Under the pieces are notes generated by a model. The model had not been told where the DNA came from. It did no database searches and saw only the letters and a program-made list of their open reading frames with translations. Made by a program: the position numbers and the translations under genes. From Paraburkholderia sp. BL23I1N1 (GTDB taxonomy: Bacteria; Pseudomonadota; Gammaproteobacteria; Burkholderiales; Burkholderiaceae), in the NCBI RefSeq assembly GCF_003610295.1, contig NZ_RAPV01000001.1, positions 4,836,001 to 4,900,000 on the forward strand: a stretch of DNA of 64,000 nucleotides. Direction: 5' to 3'. Positions 60,705-64,000 of this stretch are shown here, one piece after another. How positions within the stretch are numbered: position 1 is the first letter of the stretch; each line of letters opens with the position of its first letter.

Positions 60705-62894
60705 ATGACATTCACGCAGACGCGCGTATCTTCGATAACCGACATCAATCAGCAAGCCGCGTCGCTTTGCTCGGCCGGGCAATTCGCCGATGCCTGGTCG
60801 CTGGTGCAGCCGGTCCTCGAACCGCACGCCGACATAACGGAAGACGCGCGGGCCGACACGTTGAATATTGCAGGGGCCTGCTCGTATGCCTTGGGCAATC
60901 TGGCGGACGCGGAAAACTACTGGCGCCTGTGTCTACGCGCAAAACCTGACTACTCCGAGGTGTACGGCAGTCTCGGCATGCTGCTCAAATCGCTCGGGCG
61001 CCTCTCGGCGGCCAAGGCGGTCTATCGGCAACTGGTCGCGCTGCGGCCCGGCCAGGCCGACGCACCCAATAATCTGGGCACCGTGCTCTACGGAATGGGT
61101 TACCGGGACGAGGCGGAGGCGTCGTATCGTCAGGCGGTCGCGATCCGCCCCGACTACGCCGAGGCGCACTACAACCGGGCCATCGTGCTGCACGAACTGC
61201 GCCGTCTGCACGAAGCCGAAGCGGCCTACCGCGAGGCGCTGAAAGGGCTGCCCGAGCATGCCGAGGCGCACAACAACCTGGGCAACGTGCTCATGGAGCT
61301 CGGCCGAATCGACGACGCGGACGCCGCGTACCGGCAGGCGCTGACCATCAAACCCCAGTATCCCGAGGCGCTCAACAACCTCGGCGGCGTGCTGAAGGCG
61401 ACCTTCCGCCTGCCGGAGGCCGAACTGGCTTGCCGGCTCGCGCTGGCCATCCGCCCGGATTACGCAGAGGCGCATCTCAATCTCGGTGCCGTGCTGGCCG
61501 ATCTCAAGCGTCTGCCCGAGGCCGAAGCGGCCTACCGGGAGGCCATCGCGCATCGTCCGGACTATGCTGAGGCGCACTACAACCTCGGCCTTGCGCTGAC
61601 CAGCCTGGAGCGGCTGCCCGAGGCCGAAGCGGCTTACCGGGAGGCGATTCGCGTTCGGCCCGACATCGTCCACGCGCATAACAACCTTGGCTGCGTGCTT
61701 CGTCAGCTCGACCGTTTGCCCGAGGCCGTGGAGGCCTTCGCGCAAGCGCTCGCGCTCTGTCCCGATCTGGCTGAGGCTTACTACAACGTCGGTGCCGCGC
61801 TGGCGCAGCTCAAGCGGTTGCCTGAAGCCGAAGCCGCGTACCTTCGGGCGCTTGCTCTACGCCCCGATTACGGCGATGCGAGGTTCGGTCTGGCCGTGCT
61901 GGTGCTCGGCATGGGCCGGTTCGAAGAGGGCTGGCGATTGTACGAATGCCGCTACGAGCAGCCGGGTTTCGTGCATCACAAAACGCGCGCCACGCTGGGC
62001 TGTCCGCAGTGGCAAGGCGACACGCTCTCCGGCAAATCCTTGCTGGTCTGGCAGGAAGACGGCCTCGGCGATATGGTCCAATTCAGCCGCTATTTCGCCT
62101 TGCTCAAGGCGCAAGGGGCCGCGCATATCGCCTTTGCGTGCGCGCCTGCTTTGCACCGGGTGATGGCTTCAGTGGACGGCGTCGATGCCGTGCTCGATCA
62201 CGACACGGCACTGGCCCGCGTGACCGCATCCACATACGACTGCTGGACGAGCCTGTTGAGCGCGCCGTTGCACTTACGCACGACCGTCGACACGATTCCG
62301 CGTGCGGTTCGCCTAGCGGCCGAGCCGTCGCTCGTCGAAAAGTGGCGGCCGACGCTCGAGACCCTGCCGGACGGCCGCAAAATCGGGCTGGTGTGGAAGG
62401 GCAACGCGAAACACCATAACGACGCGAACCGGTCGATCCCTACGCTGGCCACGCTTGCGCCGCTTTGGAGCGTGCCGAGCCTGAGTTTCGTGAGTCTGCA
62501 AAAAGGCCAGGGTGAGGATGAGGCGCGCAATCCGCCCGACGGTCAGTCGCTGCTCGACCTCGGCTCGGCCGTGAACGATTTAGCGGACAGTGCCGCGATC
62601 ATCGAGCAACTCGATCTGGTGATTTGCGTGGATACGTCCATTGCACATCTGGCCGCGTCGTTGGGCAAGCCGTGCTGGGTGATGCTGCCGGAGAAAGACG
62701 TCGACTGGCGCTGGATGCACGAGCGCAGCGATTCGCCGTGGTATCCGCATACGCTGCGGCTGTTTCGCCGGGCGGCGGGTGAGGGGTGGTCGGTGACTGT
62801 GGAGAGCGTGAAGCAGGCGTGTCTGGAGAGATTCTCCGTCGAGCGTGCCACCGAACTTCGCAGCGCCAAATATAGCGCCGCGTCAGAGGGCTAA
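60705..62894 (+). CDS. TPR-repeat protein with a C-terminal glycosyltransferase-like domain
   Basis: A 729-residue protein. Residues about 15-400 hold roughly ten to eleven tetratricopeptide repeats, very regular from residue 110 (YAEAHYNRAIVLHELRRLHE, AEAHNNLGNVLMELGRIDDA, YAEAHLNLGAVLADLKRLPE). The last 300 residues resemble the GT-B fold of heptosyltransferase/O-GlcNAc-transferase-like proteins (LVWQEDGLGDMVQFSRY, KIGLVWKGNAKHHNDANRSI, VICVDTSIAHLAASLGKPCWVML). There is no signal peptide. In other bacteria such genes modify flagellin or surface proteins; no target is adjacent. ATG 60705 was chosen over TTG 60690. Confidence 0.82.
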   Translation: MTFTQTRVSSITDINQQAASLCSAGQFADAWSLVQPVLEPHADITEDARADTLNIAGACSYALGNLADAENYWRLCLRAKPDYSEVYGSLGMLLKSLGRLSAAKAVYRQLVALRPGQADAPNNLGTVLYGMGYRDEAEASYRQAVAIRPDYAEAHYNRAIVLHELRRLHEAEAAYREALKGLPEHAEAHNNLGNVLMELGRIDDADAAYRQALTIKPQYPEALNNLGGVLKATFRLPEAELACRLALAIRPDYAEAHLNLGAVLADLKRLPEAEAAYREAIAHRPDYAEAHYNLGLALTSLERLPEAEAAYREAIRVRPDIVHAHNNLGCVLRQLDRLPEAVEAFAQALALCPDLAEAYYNVGAALAQLKRLPEAEAAYLRALALRPDYGDARFGLAVLVLGMGRFEEGWRLYECRYEQPGFVHHKTRATLGCPQWQGDTLSGKSLLVWQEDGLGDMVQFSRYFALLKAQGAAHIAFACAPALHRVMASVDGVDAVLDHDTALARVTASTYDCWTSLLSAPLHLRTTVDTIPRAVRLAAEPSLVEKWRPTLETLPDGRKIGLVWKGNAKHHNDANRSIPTLATLAPLWSVPSLSFVSLQKGQGEDEARNPPDGQSLLDLGSAVNDLADSAAIIEQLDLVICVDTSIAHLAASLGKPCWVMLPEKDVDWRWMHERSDSPWYPHTLRLFRRAAGEGWSVTVESVKQACLERFSVERATELRSAKYSAASEG

Positions 62895-62907
62895 GAGGTG
62901 GAATGCC

Positions 62908-63864
62908 TCACTTGACCGGTTGTCTCCGCTTGCGGCCCGATTGCGCTGAAGCGTGAAACTGACTCTCAGTCGCCTCGATCGCCTGACCGAGGAACTGCAG
63001 AAACATGCTCATCGCGACGGTCGTGGTCAGGTCCGAGCGTTGATAAAGACAACTGAACGACTTCGCCCCGGCATCGGCGAGCGTGGTCCATGCAAGCTTG
63101 CGTTGCGTCACGTCTTCCGCCACGTTCTCCGCAATCAGGAAGCCGATACCGACACCGTCAGCAACGAGCCGGCGCACCATCGAAACTGAACTCGTCTCCA
63201 CCAGCGGACGCGCCTTGCGCTGCTCCCGGTGGTCGATCTGGTCCACCATGGCACGCAACTCGGTATCCGGCGTCATGAGGATGAGCGGATAGTCGAGACA
63301 GTCGCGCAGCCGAGGCCGCTTGCCGAGCTTCGTCAGCGGATGCCCGGGCGGCGTGACAAGCCCAAGGTGCTGCGAGAAAGCGCGTACTTCCACGACGCCA
63401 GGCGGCGGCTTGCGGCGCAGGCCATAACCAATGTCGGCTTCACCCGTCTCCACCCACTTGAGGATGCTCTCGCCGTTGCCCGAGCGCACGCTGTAAGTCA
63501 CCCCCGGATAGCTTTTCATGGCCGCCTGAATGGCATCGGGCACCAACTGCTCGGCCGACGACGGCGACACCGCCAGGTTGATATGCCCGCGGCGCAACGA
63601 ACGCAGGTCTTCCACCTGAGTCATCGCGTTATCGAAATCGCGCTGACCGCGCCGCACCGCAGCAATAATGATCTCTCCGGCGGTGGTGAGTTGCATGCCG
63701 CGCGGCAAACGGTCGAACAGCGGCGAGCCGACCTGCTCCTCGAGGTTGAGGATTTGCTGGTGCACTGCAGCGGCGGTCAGGTGCAGCGAATCGGCCGCTT
63801 TACGGATCGATCCGCGTCTGACCACTTCGTCGAAACAGCGGAATGTCTGCGATATTGGACGCAT
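62908..63864 (-). CDS. LysR-family regulator
   Basis: A 318-residue LysR protein with the helix-turn-helix FDEVVRRGSIRKAADSLHLTAAAVHQQILNLE and an effector domain (HINLAVSPSSAEQLVPDAIQ, IGYGLRRKPPPGVVEVRAF). It is divergent from a gene that begins at the right edge of the window and probably regulates it. Confidence 0.85.
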   Translation of the reverse strand: MRPISQTFRCFDEVVRRGSIRKAADSLHLTAAAVHQQILNLEEQVGSPLFDRLPRGMQLTTAGEIIIAAVRRGQRDFDNAMTQVEDLRSLRRGHINLAVSPSSAEQLVPDAIQAAMKSYPGVTYSVRSGNGESILKWVETGEADIGYGLRRKPPPGVVEVRAFSQHLGLVTPPGHPLTKLGKRPRLRDCLDYPLILMTPDTELRAMVDQIDHREQRKARPLVETSSVSMVRRLVADGVGIGFLIAENVAEDVTQRKLAWTTLADAGAKSFSCLYQRSDLTTTVAMSMFLQFLGQAIEATESQFHASAQSGRKRRQPVK

Positions 63865-63968
63865 AAATCAACCGTATAGTTTTTCCATACGGGCTGTAAG
63901 GAATAATCAGATTTTATTGACGGGTCGGATAGCCTAGATTTCGCTTCATCATCTTAACGGAGCGAACC
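63865..63968. promoter_or_regulatory. divergent promoter region of the terminal LysR
   Basis: An AT-rich 104-base gap. TATAGTTTTTCCATACGG near 63874-63891 and GATTTTATTGACGGG downstream are plausible promoter or LysR-box sequence. AACGGAG precedes the downstream start. Confidence 0.35.
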
Positions 63969-64000
63969 GTGACCACGACAGTCGATCAAATTACCCAGCG
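63969..64000 (+). CDS. 5' end of a CDS cut by the window edge
   Basis: GTG 63969 preceded by AACGGAG opens a frame reading VTTTVDQITQ to the edge. Ten codons are too few to name a product; divergence from the LysR gene suggests a catabolic or transport function. Confidence 0.4.
   Translation, partial: MTTTVDQITQ

Overview
The window looks like a chromosomal segment of a high-GC betaproteobacterium, most likely Burkholderia sensu lato (for example Paraburkholderia). This is inferred from codon use, from the many LysR/AraC/TetR-regulated catabolic islands, and from gene sets typical of soil- and plant-associated members of that group (hydroxyproline, quinate/shikimate, fructose, ribose, galactoside and L-arabinose-type catabolism). 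No database search was possible, so species is not assigned. No rRNA, tRNA or CRISPR was seen.

Layout. 1-0.5 kb: remnant of an OmpR-type regulator. 0.5-6.8 kb: trans-4-hydroxyproline catabolism (deaminase divergent from epimerase plus three-subunit D-hydroxyproline dehydrogenase, then a PAS-AraC regulator). 6.8-7.6 kb: a small winged-helix protein and a lipoprotein. 7.8-14.9 kb: quinate/shikimate degradation (3-dehydroshikimate dehydratase divergent from aroQ-aroE-MFS), with an IS5-type element and a TetR gene behind it. 15-17.8 kb: FAD amine oxidase-like protein and an ECF sigma/anti-sigma pair. 17.8-20 kb: L-2-keto-3-deoxyarabonate dehydratase-type enzyme with a divergent LysR. 20.1-23.2 kb: an unusual large class A penicillin-binding-like protein, followed by a long perfect inverted repeat (possible MITE). 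23.4-27.5 kb: fructose-type ABC importer with a ROK regulator. 28-28.8 kb: PilZ flagellar brake. 29-36.7 kb: LacI regulator divergent from a GH42 beta-galactosidase/CUT1 sugar importer operon. 36.8-41 kb: TonB receptor-ExbB-ExbD-TonB operon behind a strong Zur-box-like palindrome. 41.2-41.7 kb: VapBC. 41.8-48.8 kb: LysR, ribose-type importer, ribokinase, and a nucleoside hydrolase whose signal peptide carries an amber codon. 49-52.3 kb: small winged-helix paralogue, then a Crp-like/FliG-like fusion protein with MotA and MotB. 52.6-55.4 kb: interrupted sterol desaturase, MFS exporter and DeoR regulator. 55.5-60.5 kb: copper-type cluster (PCuAC chaperone, PepSY protein, frameshifted TonB receptor, DUF2946). 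60.7-64 kb: TPR-glycosyltransferase-like protein, LysR, and the start of one more gene.

The most notable item is the three-gene set at 49.4-52.3 kb: a cyclic-nucleotide-binding domain, a Crp-like winged helix and a FliG-C-like rotor segment fused in one protein, directly upstream of a MotA/MotB stator pair. It suggests an accessory motor, or a nucleotide-gated stator regulator, separate from the main flagellar cluster. Second in interest are four independent gene lesions (three in-frame stops and one 1-nt frameshift), the Zur box, the MITE-like inverted repeat, and matching GC hairpins after the binding-protein gene in all three sugar ABC operons.
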